A DNA stretch of 44,236 bases, taken from the NCBI GenBank assembly GCA_965653335.1, contig CBFGZU010000007.1:1-44236 (forward strand), written 5' to 3'. The position numbers and the translations under genes were made by a program. Below, piece by piece: positions 31,762 to 39,040 of the stretch. This stretch comes from Pseudolysinimonas_A sp965653335. GTDB lineage: Bacteria; Actinomycetota; Actinomycetes; Actinomycetales; Microbacteriaceae. The notes beneath the pieces were generated by a model. That model was not told the DNA's origin. It ran no database searches and worked only from the letters and a program-made list of their open reading frames with translations. Each line of letters begins with the position of its first letter. Positions within the stretch are counted from its first letter, which is position 1.

Positions 31762-32541
31762 TCAGTCCGCTTCCGGCCGGGACGGCGACCTGCCCGCGGC
31801 TTCCGCGACCGCCGCGTCGAGCAGCGGCAGGTCGGCGCGGCCGATCAGTCCCGTCGCGAGGGCGTGTTCGACGAGTCGCACGCGGCGAAGCGTCGCCAGG
31901 CGGCCCTCCCCGGCGCGCAATCCGCGGGCTCCCGCGCGCTCGAGCTTCGCGCACAAGTGGTCGAGCCGGCGAGTGAAAGCCGGGAGCGTCCAGCCGAGGC
32001 GGGCGGCGGCGGACGCCGAGGCGGGTACCGCGGTGTTGCGTCCGCCGGCGAGGCGCAGCCGTTCCTCGGCGAGAACGAGCAACAGAAGTCGCTGGGCGTC
32101 GTTGAGGGCCACCCGGCCCAGGGTGTCCTCGACTCGAGCATCGATGTCGGATGTGCGCCCAGCGGGTGAGACCGGGGGCTCGGTGACGAGCGTCAGGTCG
32201 TAACTCGTCGGCCCGGCCGTGAAGAGCACGTGCAGGCGCGGGACGACGATGGGCAGACGTCCCCCCGGCCCGAGCGACACGTGCACGGTGTCAGCGGCGT
32301 CGACGATCCGCGCGGTGAGATGCGAGCCGACGTTCTCGATCCACCACATCCCGCCCTCGCGCCGGATCTCGAGGAAACGGCGGTGCAGGTAGGGGTTGTC
32401 GTCGATGTCGAGGTCGGCTGCTCGTCCGAGCGAGTACGCCGGCCCGGCGGGCACCTCGTGACGTTCACCGACGAACTCGACGTAGAGGGCGGGAAGCGGG
32501 GAGGGCACGCGAAACGCCCCGATGCCTGCGACGTTCCCCAT
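31762..32541 (-). CDS. FHA-domain protein
   Basis: A 259-residue cytoplasmic protein. Residues about 30-75 show a forkhead-associated phosphopeptide-binding pattern: YSLGRAADLDIDDNPYLHRR then WWIENVGS. The middle and C-terminal part (residues about 130-250) is helical, with a possible winged-helix segment (AAARLGWTLPAFTRRLDHLC) and arginine-rich helices. It may read Ser/Thr kinase signals, but no kinase gene is in the window. The ATG at 32541 has GAGGGGA upstream. Confidence 0.78.
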   Translation of the reverse strand: MGNVAGIGAFRVPSPLPALYVEFVGERHEVPAGPAYSLGRAADLDIDDNPYLHRRFLEIRREGGMWWIENVGSHLTARIVDAADTVHVSLGPGGRLPIVVPRLHVLFTAGPTSYDLTLVTEPPVSPAGRTSDIDARVEDTLGRVALNDAQRLLLLVLAEERLRLAGGRNTAVPASASAAARLGWTLPAFTRRLDHLCAKLERAGARGLRAGEGRLATLRRVRLVEHALATGLIGRADLPLLDAAVAEAAGRSPSRPEAD

Positions 32542-32628
32542 CGTCGATCCCCTCGTAACCGCGCGACCAGTCGGGAAGGTTTCTCACCTTAGCCGAGCGT
32601 CGACCCACGGCGCGAGGGGCGGCGTGAG

Positions 32629-33657
32629 CTACTCGGCGCCCTGCTCCTCGTCGATGCGATCGTGGTCGACGCCGATGCCGCGCGCGCGATCGTGCCGCAC
32701 CTTCACGAGACTCGCGATCACCGCGATGACCATCGCCCCGACGATGACGCCGAGCGAGACGAACGTGTCGATCTCGGGCGCCCACTCGACGTGCTGGCCG
32801 CCGTTGATGAACGGCAGCTCGTTCTCGTGCAAGGCATGGAAGAACAGCTTCACGCCGATGAAAGCGAGGATGAACGCGATGCCGTACTTGAGGTAGACGA
32901 GCTTCTCGACGAGGTCGCCGAGCAGGAAATACAGCTGCCGCAGCCCCATGAGGGCGAACACGTTGGCGGTGAACACGAGGAATGGCACTTGCGTGATGCC
33001 GAAGATCGCCGGAATCGAGTCGAGGGCGAATACCAGGTCGGTCGTGCCGAGCGCGATGAGAACGATGATGACGGGCGTGAACATCCGGCGACCGTCGACG
33101 GTCGTCCGCAGCTTCGCACCGTCGAAGCGTTCGGTGATCGCGATGTGCCGCCGCAGGAAGCCGATGAGCTTGTTCTCGGTCTCAGCCTCGTCGTCGTGGC
33201 TCGTGAACGCCTGATTGGCGGCCGTGTAGATGAGGAACAGACCGAACAGATAGAACACCCACGAGAAGTTCTCGATGAGCGCCGCGCCCAGGATGATGAA
33301 GATGCCGCGCAGCACGAGGGCGAGGATGATGCCCACCATGAGCAGCTCCTGCTGATATTTCCTGGGCACCGAGAACCTCGCCATGATGATGAGGAACACG
33401 AACAGGTTGTCGATCGACAGGCTGTATTCGGTGAGCCAGCCCGCGATGAACTGCCCGGAATGCTCCGGCCCGTCGAAGATGAGCAGCAGCACCCCGAACA
33501 CGATCGCGAGGACGACGTAGAACGAAATCCACAGCGCCGACTCGCGGGTCGACGGGATGTGCGGTCGCCGGAACGCGAGCGTGATGTCGAACGCGAGAAT
33601 GAGGCCCAGCACGACATAGGTGCCGATTTCGAACCAGAGCGGGACAGAGAACTCCAC
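32629..33657 (-). CDS. TerC-family membrane protein (probable Mn2+ exporter)
   Basis: A 342-residue protein with about nine membrane helices. Family marks: EYSLSIDNLFVFLIIM, DLVFALDSIPAIFGIT with buried acidic residues, and FILAFIGVKLFFHAL. TerC/MeeF-type proteins export manganese, including metal loading of secreted enzymes. The GTG at 33657 gives the usual N-terminus EFSVPLWFEIG, with AAAGG upstream; a frame open to 33840 is not coding. An Mn2+-sensing yybP-ykoY-type leader directly upstream strengthens the manganese assignment. Confidence 0.9.
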   Translation of the reverse strand: MEFSVPLWFEIGTYVVLGLILAFDITLAFRRPHIPSTRESALWISFYVVLAIVFGVLLLIFDGPEHSGQFIAGWLTEYSLSIDNLFVFLIIMARFSVPRKYQQELLMVGIILALVLRGIFIILGAALIENFSWVFYLFGLFLIYTAANQAFTSHDDEAETENKLIGFLRRHIAITERFDGAKLRTTVDGRRMFTPVIIVLIALGTTDLVFALDSIPAIFGITQVPFLVFTANVFALMGLRQLYFLLGDLVEKLVYLKYGIAFILAFIGVKLFFHALHENELPFINGGQHVEWAPEIDTFVSLGVIVGAMVIAVIASLVKVRHDRARGIGVDHDRIDEEQGAE

Positions 33658-33659
33658 GA

Positions 33660-33805
33660 CAACCTTTCGGGTACAGGACAGGGCCCGAACGTCTCTCCCG
33701 CGCGACACCGCCGACCGGCGCTGTTCACGATCGCGACCGGGGCTGCGGCGTCGCAACCCGTGATGACGGCCGCGACGAGGTGGGATACTCCCCTTCGCTA
33801 CGACG
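33660..33805 (-). ncRNA. yybP-ykoY-type manganese riboswitch upstream of terC
   Basis: Reading the minus strand, the leader shows the conserved blocks in order: GGGGAGTA (33793-33786), GTCATCACGG (around 33767-33758) and GGGAGAGACG (33699-33690). These match the class as found before TerC genes in actinobacteria. A final hairpin, TTCGGG (33684-33689) with CCCGAA (33666-33671), takes in part of the GAAAGG ribosome site, so translation is the likely point of control; Mn2+ binding would open it. The class is well characterised; this member is called by eye. Confidence 0.8.
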
Positions 33806-33811
33806 AGTCTA
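33806..33811 (-). promoter_or_regulatory. Candidate -10 box (TAGACT) for the riboswitch-terC transcript
   Basis: TAGACT on the minus strand lies just ahead of the riboswitch and overlaps the last codons and stop of the SRAP gene (stop at 33809). No clear -35 hexamer. Confidence 0.5.
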
Positions 33812-34456
33812 GAGGGCGGAGACCTCGACTCGCTCCGCAATCGGTCGGCTCGCCGCGACCGCTTCGTCGAGCAGATTCTGGTCGCCCACGCGGGTCGGGT
33901 CGAGCCACTCGTCGTAGAGATCCCGCGGAAGGATGAGCGGCATCCGGTCGTGGATGTCGGCGATGTGCGACGTCGCCGGTTGCGTCACGATCGCGTACGA
34001 GACCATCCATTCGTCGCCGGGCGTCTTGTTCACGTTCCACAGGCCCGCGAAGGCGAACAGCCCCTTCGGTTCGTCGGACAGCGCGAACCGATGCCCCTTC
34101 TCGAAATACTCGGTCGCCGGCACGAGACCGCGCCGGCTCGTGAGCGGCCCGTTCCATGCCCCCGAGCCGACGAGGCCCTCGACGCGGGCGTTGATCGCCG
34201 GGAACTTCGCCGGCTCGCCGCGGATCCAGAGCTTCCACCACGCGAGATCGACGGTGCGACGACGCTCGCCGTCTTTCGCCCGTTCCCGCACGATCGGGTT
34301 GAGGTTGCGGCGACGCACTCCGGTGGGCTTCGCGGGTTCGTCGCGGAACTCCTCGAGCCAACCGTCGAGCGCCGCCGTCGCGACCTTGTCGTCGATCACC
34401 GAGAACGCGTAGTGGATGTCAGCGGCCTCGACCTGGAGCCCATAGCTCGCGCACAT
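33809..34456 (-). CDS. SRAP-family (HMCES/YedK-like) abasic-site protein
   Basis: A 215-residue SOS-response-associated peptidase-family protein. These crosslink through their second residue, a cysteine freed by removal of Met1, to abasic sites in single-stranded DNA. Here the N-terminus is MCASYG, so C2 is present though the canonical MCGR is changed. Other expected positions: INARVEG near residue 88, E116 in ATEYFEK and H169 in DIHDRMPLIL. The start at 34456 is fixed by the need for Cys2; an open frame reaches 34585. No LexA-type box is evident upstream. Diverged member, but key residues remain. Confidence 0.85.
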   Translation of the reverse strand: MCASYGLQVEAADIHYAFSVIDDKVATAALDGWLEEFRDEPAKPTGVRRRNLNPIVRERAKDGERRRTVDLAWWKLWIRGEPAKFPAINARVEGLVGSGAWNGPLTSRRGLVPATEYFEKGHRFALSDEPKGLFAFAGLWNVNKTPGDEWMVSYAIVTQPATSHIADIHDRMPLILPRDLYDEWLDPTRVGDQNLLDEAVAASRPIAERVEVSAL

Positions 34457-34598
34457 ACCACCAGTGTCGCGCGCGCCCCCGACGTCGCGGGCGCGGCGAG
34501 CCTGGTGGCGGCGACGCCGGGGGACGACTAGCGTGCGAAACGGGTTACACGATTCTCCGAAGCACCCGTTCCACGAGGCTCCCAATCACGAGGCACCC

Positions 34599-35237
34599 TT
34601 GTCACACAACGTTGCGCGGCGATCCCGAACTCGAGCTCGGATCATCACCATCGCAACGCTCATCGCGACGGCCGTCGTGATCGGCGGCGGGGGCGCCGCG
34701 ATCGCCGCCATGGGCGGGCCGCGCGACGGCATCCTCGTCGCCTACGGATTCGCCGTCATCGCGATGGTCGTGATGATCGTGGTGTTCGGTGTGATCACCC
34801 TGCGGCTGTCGAGCTCCGTGAGAACGCTCGACCGGCGGCATCCGGATGCCGTCGTCTTCCTCGCGCGGCGCCTGCCCCCCGTCGTGTCCGACCTGCCCGC
34901 CTACCTGCGGGCGAAAGGCGTCGAAGCCCCCATCGGTGACGGCTGGTATCCCGCGGTCGCCGATGACCGCGGAATCGCCATCTGCACGCCGGGCCGCCAC
35001 TCGCGCGAGTTGCTCGTCATCGAGTGGTCGGAGATCGGCGAGCTCGAGATGGTGCGCACCGCGACGGTCGGCGGCGACTCACGGTGGAGCGTCACGGTCG
35101 ACGTGCGCCCCTACCCGGTCCCGCTCACCGCCGACCTCGGTGTCGCGTGGGGCATCGTGACGATGGCGCTCGACGCCGCGGACACCGCCTCGGCGCTCGC
35201 TGCGGTGGTGGCTCGACGCCCGACGCACGGTGGGTAG
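34599..35237 (+). CDS. Membrane protein of unknown function
   Basis: About 212 residues. Two membrane helices near the N-terminus (IITIATLIATAVVIGGGGAA and the next hydrophobic block ILVAYGFAVIAMVVMIVVFG), then a soluble domain with WYPAVADDRGIAICTPGR and LLVIEWSEIGELEMVR, resembling PH-like membrane-associated domains in outline only. TTG at 34599 is chosen because GAGG stands 6 bases upstream; the open frame begins earlier. No neighbour suggests a role. Divergent from the SRAP gene; the 142-nt gap between them holds no other gene I can see. Confidence 0.6.
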   Translation: MSHNVARRSRTRARIITIATLIATAVVIGGGGAAIAAMGGPRDGILVAYGFAVIAMVVMIVVFGVITLRLSSSVRTLDRRHPDAVVFLARRLPPVVSDLPAYLRAKGVEAPIGDGWYPAVADDRGIAICTPGRHSRELLVIEWSEIGELEMVRTATVGGDSRWSVTVDVRPYPVPLTADLGVAWGIVTMALDAADTASALAAVVARRPTHGG

Positions 35238-35313
35238 GCGCGCCGGGACTGCGCTGTCGGTCATGGGGCGTGCGCCACGTGCCAAACGCCGCCCGCGAAG
35301 GGTTCACGAAGCT

Positions 35314-35329
35314 GGAACGACATCGTTCC
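35314..35329. promoter_or_regulatory. Palindrome GGAACGA-CA-TCGTTCC before the aldehyde dehydrogenase gene
   Basis: A perfect 7-bp inverted repeat with a 2-bp centre, 16 bp ahead of the ATG at 35346 and just upstream of the GAGGAGA ribosome site. Position fits a repressor site or an mRNA hairpin. Confidence 0.5.
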
Positions 35330-35345
35330 CAACGAGGAGAACTTC

Positions 35346-36755
35346 ATGTCCGACTTCACCCCCCTGCTCGATCGCGTCGGTGCTCCCGAAGGATCAGGGC
35401 GGGACATCCACGACCCGGCCACCGGTGCCGTCATCGGCCGCGCGCCGGTACACACCGAAGCCGACCTCGACGCGGCGGTCGCGGCCGCGAAGGCGGCGCA
35501 GCCCGCCTGGGCGGCGCTCGGGCATCCCCGCCGGATCGAGGTGCTGGGTGCTGCCGCCGACCGGATCGAGGCGGAGTCCGAAGCCCTCGCGCACTTGCTC
35601 TCTCGCGAGCAGGGCAAGCCCCTGAACGGCCCGAACGCCCGCTTCGAGGTCGGGGCCTGCGTGGCCTGGTTGCGCGCCACCGCCGCGACGCCCCTCGACA
35701 CCCAGGTGGTCGTCGACGACGGTGAAACGCACGCCGAGCTCATCTACAAGCCGGTCGGAGTCGTCGGCGCGATCGGCCCCTGGAACTGGCCGCTCATGAT
35801 CGCGATCTGGCAGATCGCCCCGAGCCTGCGCATGGGCAACGCGGTCGTCGTCAAGCCGTCGGAGTTCACCCCGCTCAGCGTGCTCGCTCTGCTGTCGGTC
35901 ATGAACGAGGTGCTGCCCGCGGGCGTGTTGACCGGTGTCTCGGGCGGTCGTGATGTCGGCGCTCGCCTGGCGTCGCATCCTGACGTCGACAAGATCATGT
36001 TCACCGGATCGACGGCGACCGGTCGCAAGATCATCGAGGGTTCGGCGGGCAACCTCGCCCGGCTCACCCTCGAACTCGGCGGCAACGACGCGGGCATCGT
36101 GCTGCCCGGCAGCGACCCCGCGGCGATCGCCGAGGGCCTGTTCTGGGGCGCGTTCATCAATACCGGCCAGACCTGTGCGGCCCTCAAGCGCCTCTACGTG
36201 CACGACTCGGTATACGACGGCGTCGTCGAAGCCCTCGCCGCGGTCGCGACGGCGATGCCGATGGGTAACGGGCTCGATGAACAGAACGTGCTCGGGCCGC
36301 TGCAGAACAAGAAGCAGTTCGACATCGTCGCCGGCCTGGTCGACGACGCCAAGAAGAAGGGTGGGCGCGTCGTCACGGGCGGCGCTCCGGCGACAGAACT
36401 CGGCGAGCTGTTCTACCCGGTCACCCTCGTCGCCGATGTGAGCGACGGCGTCGCGCTCGTCGACGAGGAGCAGTTCGGTCCCGCGTTGCCGATCATCCGC
36501 TACACCGACATCGACGACGTCGTCGCCCGGGCGAACGCGCTCGACGCCGGCCTCGGCGCCTCGGTGTGGGGCCCGGATGCCGCGCAGAACCGCGCCGTCG
36601 CCGAGCGACTCCAGGCGGGCACCGTGTGGATCAATTCGCACGGCGGTGTGCATCCGATGGTCCCGTTCGGTGGGGTGAAGGGCTCGGGGTACGGCCTCGA
36701 GTTCGGCGTCGAAGGACTGAAGGCGGTGTCGGTGCCGCAGGTCATCAACGGCTGA
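35346..36755 (+). CDS. NAD(P)-dependent aldehyde dehydrogenase
   Basis: A 469-residue ALDH. Catalytic cysteine C277 in NTGQTCAALKRL and general base E243 in LELGGNDAGIV; cofactor region VGAIGPWNWPL and FTGSTATGRKI; C-terminal PFGGVKGSGYGLEFG. Complete and of normal length. Strong ribosome site GAGGAGA. The AraC-type regulator downstream on the same strand is of a kind often paired with amine or aryl-aldehyde catabolism, so an aromatic or amine-derived aldehyde is a fair guess, not more. Confidence 0.92.
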   Translation: MSDFTPLLDRVGAPEGSGRDIHDPATGAVIGRAPVHTEADLDAAVAAAKAAQPAWAALGHPRRIEVLGAAADRIEAESEALAHLLSREQGKPLNGPNARFEVGACVAWLRATAATPLDTQVVVDDGETHAELIYKPVGVVGAIGPWNWPLMIAIWQIAPSLRMGNAVVVKPSEFTPLSVLALLSVMNEVLPAGVLTGVSGGRDVGARLASHPDVDKIMFTGSTATGRKIIEGSAGNLARLTLELGGNDAGIVLPGSDPAAIAEGLFWGAFINTGQTCAALKRLYVHDSVYDGVVEALAAVATAMPMGNGLDEQNVLGPLQNKKQFDIVAGLVDDAKKKGGRVVTGGAPATELGELFYPVTLVADVSDGVALVDEEQFGPALPIIRYTDIDDVVARANALDAGLGASVWGPDAAQNRAVAERLQAGTVWINSHGGVHPMVPFGGVKGSGYGLEFGVEGLKAVSVPQVING

Positions 36756-36791
36756 CGCGCCGACGACCGGCACTCCAGGTCCCGCCGTGAA

Positions 36792-36890
36792 CGTATGTGA
36801 AAAGATATACGATCGGGCGGTGATCCGGAGTACTATGATTCCGGGCACACAGCACTCCTGCCCGGCTTCGCTATTACAAGGTGGTCATGC
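36792..36890 (+). promoter_or_regulatory. Promoter region of the AraC-type gene
   Basis: An A+T-rich patch holds the inverted repeat CGTAT (36792-36796) / ATACG (36807-36811) and a -10-like TATGAT (36834-36839). AAGGTGG precedes the GTG at 36891. No convincing -35 hexamer, so the box is tentative. The whole gap 36756-36890 has no other gene. Confidence 0.35.
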
Positions 36891-37865
36891 GTGAACGACG
36901 TCATCCGCTCCCACGGTCGGCCCGTCGGCGCAGTCCGCACCTCCGTCTCGCACAGCTTCCGTGAGTACCGACGAGCGGTCGCCGCATCCTTCGTTCCCCT
37001 CGAGGTCTCCCGCATCGGATCCGACCCGTTCTGGGGCAGGCTGCGGACCGTCGACCTCGCCCCCGCGCACGTGAGCGAGATCACCGCTTCGCCGCACATG
37101 GTCGAACGCACCGCGAGCCTGCTCCACGGCGGAGAGTCGGCGTACTACAAGGCGAGTCTGCAGATGGCGGGGACCGGGCTGCTCATCCAGGACGGTCGAG
37201 AAGCGGTGCTCCGCCCCGGTGACCTTGCGATCTACGACACCGGGCGGCCATACTCGCTCGTCTTCGAGAACGACATGCGGATGCTCGTCCTCATGTTCCC
37301 GCGCGAGCTCCTCGGCCTGCCACCCGAAGTCATCAGTCAGCTCACCGCCCACCGCTTCGCGAGCGACGACGGCCTCGGGGCGATGATCATCCCGTTCCTG
37401 CAGAACGTCGCCCAGAACCTCGACCACGTCGGCGGGGTGACCGGACCGCGTCTCGTGCAGTCGGCGATCGACCTGCTCACGACGATGCTCGCCAACGAAC
37501 TCGACCTCGACGCCGACCCCGGTGACGCGCACCAGTTGCTGCTGCAACGCATCCGGCACTACATCGACCAACATCTGGGAAGCCCGGAACTCGGCCCCGC
37601 CCAGATCGCCGGTGCGCACTACATCTCGACCCGCCACCTGCACGGGCTGTTCCGCGAGAAGGGCACGACCGTCTCGACCTGGGTACGCGAACAGCGGCTC
37701 GAGAAGTGCCGCCGCGACCTGATGGACCCGCTCAGCGCCCACCTCTCGGTCGGCGCGATCGCGGCCCGCTGGGGATTCGTCGAAGCCGCGCACTTCTCTC
37801 GTGTCTTCAAAGCGGCGTACGGGGTTTCACCGAGCGAACTGCGCCTCCGCACGCTCACATCCTGA
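36891..37865 (+). CDS. AraC-family transcriptional regulator
   Basis: A 324-residue regulator. The N-terminal part (residues about 10-200) is an AraC-binding-2-like sensor (LQMAGTGLLIQDGREAVLRP, LAIYDTGRPYSLVFENDMR), as in FeaR/NitR-type proteins. The C-terminal part carries two helix-turn-helix motifs: ELGPAQIAGAHYISTRHLHG and LSVGAIAARWGFVEAAHFSR, then the family end FKAAYGVSPSEL. Probably activates the aldehyde dehydrogenase gene 135 bp upstream. A 35-base piece matching its 3' end at 32 of 35 positions lies at 41517-41551. Confidence 0.9.
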   Translation: MNDVIRSHGRPVGAVRTSVSHSFREYRRAVAASFVPLEVSRIGSDPFWGRLRTVDLAPAHVSEITASPHMVERTASLLHGGESAYYKASLQMAGTGLLIQDGREAVLRPGDLAIYDTGRPYSLVFENDMRMLVLMFPRELLGLPPEVISQLTAHRFASDDGLGAMIIPFLQNVAQNLDHVGGVTGPRLVQSAIDLLTTMLANELDLDADPGDAHQLLLQRIRHYIDQHLGSPELGPAQIAGAHYISTRHLHGLFREKGTTVSTWVREQRLEKCRRDLMDPLSAHLSVGAIAARWGFVEAAHFSRVFKAAYGVSPSELRLRTLTS

Positions 37866-37884
37866 ACGACCAGGGCGTTCGGTG

Positions 37885-37901
37885 GGTGACCCCAGCGGGA
37901 T
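37885..37901. other. Putative attachment site: 17-bp copy of the tRNA-Glu 3' end
   Basis: GGTGACCCCAGCGGGAT is identical, and in the same orientation, to 44192-44208, the 3' end of the tRNA-Glu(CTC) gene. It stands 19 bp after the AraC stop. The two copies bracket 37902-44191. Confidence 0.65.
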
Positions 37902-37909
37902 GCGCGCTC

Positions 37910-38881
37910 CTACTCGCGACCAACCTCTCGGGTCGTCTGACCTTGGACGACCGTCAGGCCTGCTTCGACCCGGGCCGCAGCATCGGGCACCTCACGGTCC
38001 GGGCGTTGTAGGAGCATCGCCACGATGCTGTCTCCGCTGAAGCGAATGTCATAGTCGACCGTTGTGATGGTCGGCGTCGAGGCCCGCGCGAGCGGCGAGT
38101 TGTCGATGCCGATGATGCCCAGGTCCTCGGGGATACGGCGGCCACGGTGCACGGCTGCGCCCAACAGAGCCAGGGCGACTTCGTCGTTGTAGGCGGCGAC
38201 TCCCACCGACGCGCCCATCAGCTGGTCGACGGCCTCTTCCGATCCCCCTCGCTCGAACGCCACATGAAGTGTCGGCAGCATCCGCAGGCCCCGGCGCTGC
38301 GCCGCGTCACGGAACCCCGCTTCGCGCGCCGCGGCGAAGGTCTGCTCTCGGGCAGCGACGGGAAGGGCGATGGCCAGGGTTGAGTAGCCAGCTTCCGCGA
38401 GGTGACGGGCCTGCAGGCGCCCCAGCGCCTGGTCGATCGCCATCTGATTCTCGGTTGAATACTCGACCGTTCGGACGCCTTGAGCTTGGAGGCGCTCGCG
38501 CTGTTCGCTGCTCAGTGGTGCCAGAGAGATCACCCCGAATGGCCTCAAGCCCAGCACGACATCATCGAGCGCGGAGTCGGCGCCCGTGAACCGGAGGAAG
38601 TTGGTCAGGCGGGCGTCGGCGAGCCCTTCGGTGACGAGGTCGACGAGCTCGCGCAGCCGTGAGTTGAAGGTGACGTCGGGGATCAGAGTGATGACGATGT
38701 CGCTTGTTCCTCGCGCGAGCGAACGGCCGGCCAGGGAGGGCCGATAACCCAGCGCCTCCGCCGACGCCCGAACGCGGGCGATGGTTCCTTCAGCGAACAG
38801 GTGACCGCGACCATTGAGGATTTGGCTGACCGTCGATCGAGACAGGCCCGCATGCGCTGCGACATCGGAGCTGGTAACCAT
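37910..38881 (-). CDS. LacI-family transcriptional repressor
   Basis: A 323-residue regulator. N-terminal DNA-binding domain: SSDVAAHAGLSRSTVSQILN then a hinge YRPSLAGRSLARGTSD; the rest is a periplasmic-binding-like sensor with the usual end IGIDNSPLARASTPTITTVD. The ATG at 38881 with AGGGG upstream is preferred over a GTG at 38902. Divergent from the GH2 gene; two operator-like palindromes in the shared region (38969-38982, 39001-39014) are probably its sites. The inducer should be a sugar linked to the GH2 substrate. Confidence 0.92.
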   Translation of the reverse strand: MVTSSDVAAHAGLSRSTVSQILNGRGHLFAEGTIARVRASAEALGYRPSLAGRSLARGTSDIVITLIPDVTFNSRLRELVDLVTEGLADARLTNFLRFTGADSALDDVVLGLRPFGVISLAPLSSEQRERLQAQGVRTVEYSTENQMAIDQALGRLQARHLAEAGYSTLAIALPVAAREQTFAAAREAGFRDAAQRRGLRMLPTLHVAFERGGSEEAVDQLMGASVGVAAYNDEVALALLGAAVHRGRRIPEDLGIIGIDNSPLARASTPTITTVDYDIRFSGDSIVAMLLQRPDREVPDAAARVEAGLTVVQGQTTREVGRE

Positions 38882-38968
38882 GGGATCCCCTGCCTGTCGC
38901 ACGCCACGATTCTTCCCTCAATCGCGGCTTCGCCGTAAGCGCTACCCAGATCATGGCACTCGGCAAAT

Positions 38969-39014
38969 TTGACGCGCGACAATTCCGAGAGCAGTCTAGC
39001 TTTACGCGCGTCAA
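38969..39014. promoter_or_regulatory. Two LacI-type operator candidates, O1 and O2
   Basis: O1 TTGACGCGCGACAA (38969-38982) and O2 TTTACGCGCGTCAA (39001-39014) share a 14-bp palindromic plan with CGCG at the centre, typical of LacI-family sites. Their centres are 32 bp apart, three helical turns, so bound dimers would face the same side. O1 contains a -35-like TTGACG; O2 lies 26 bp before the GH2 start. A weaker AGCGCT core is at 38938-38943, nearer lacI. Confidence 0.65.
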
Positions 39015-39040
39015 GCGACGCTTTCTCGCGAAGGACAACG

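Noticed and set aside
31433..31954. Extension of leuC or a separate protein in its upstream region
   Set aside because: The frame includes a protein-like stretch near the 14-bp inverted repeat, but it overlaps the promoter, leader peptide and the FHA gene, and LeuC proteins begin at the ATG chosen.
34457..34598. SOS (LexA) box upstream of the SRAP gene
   Set aside because: No sequence close to the actinobacterial CGAAC-N4-GTTCG pattern is present in the gap.
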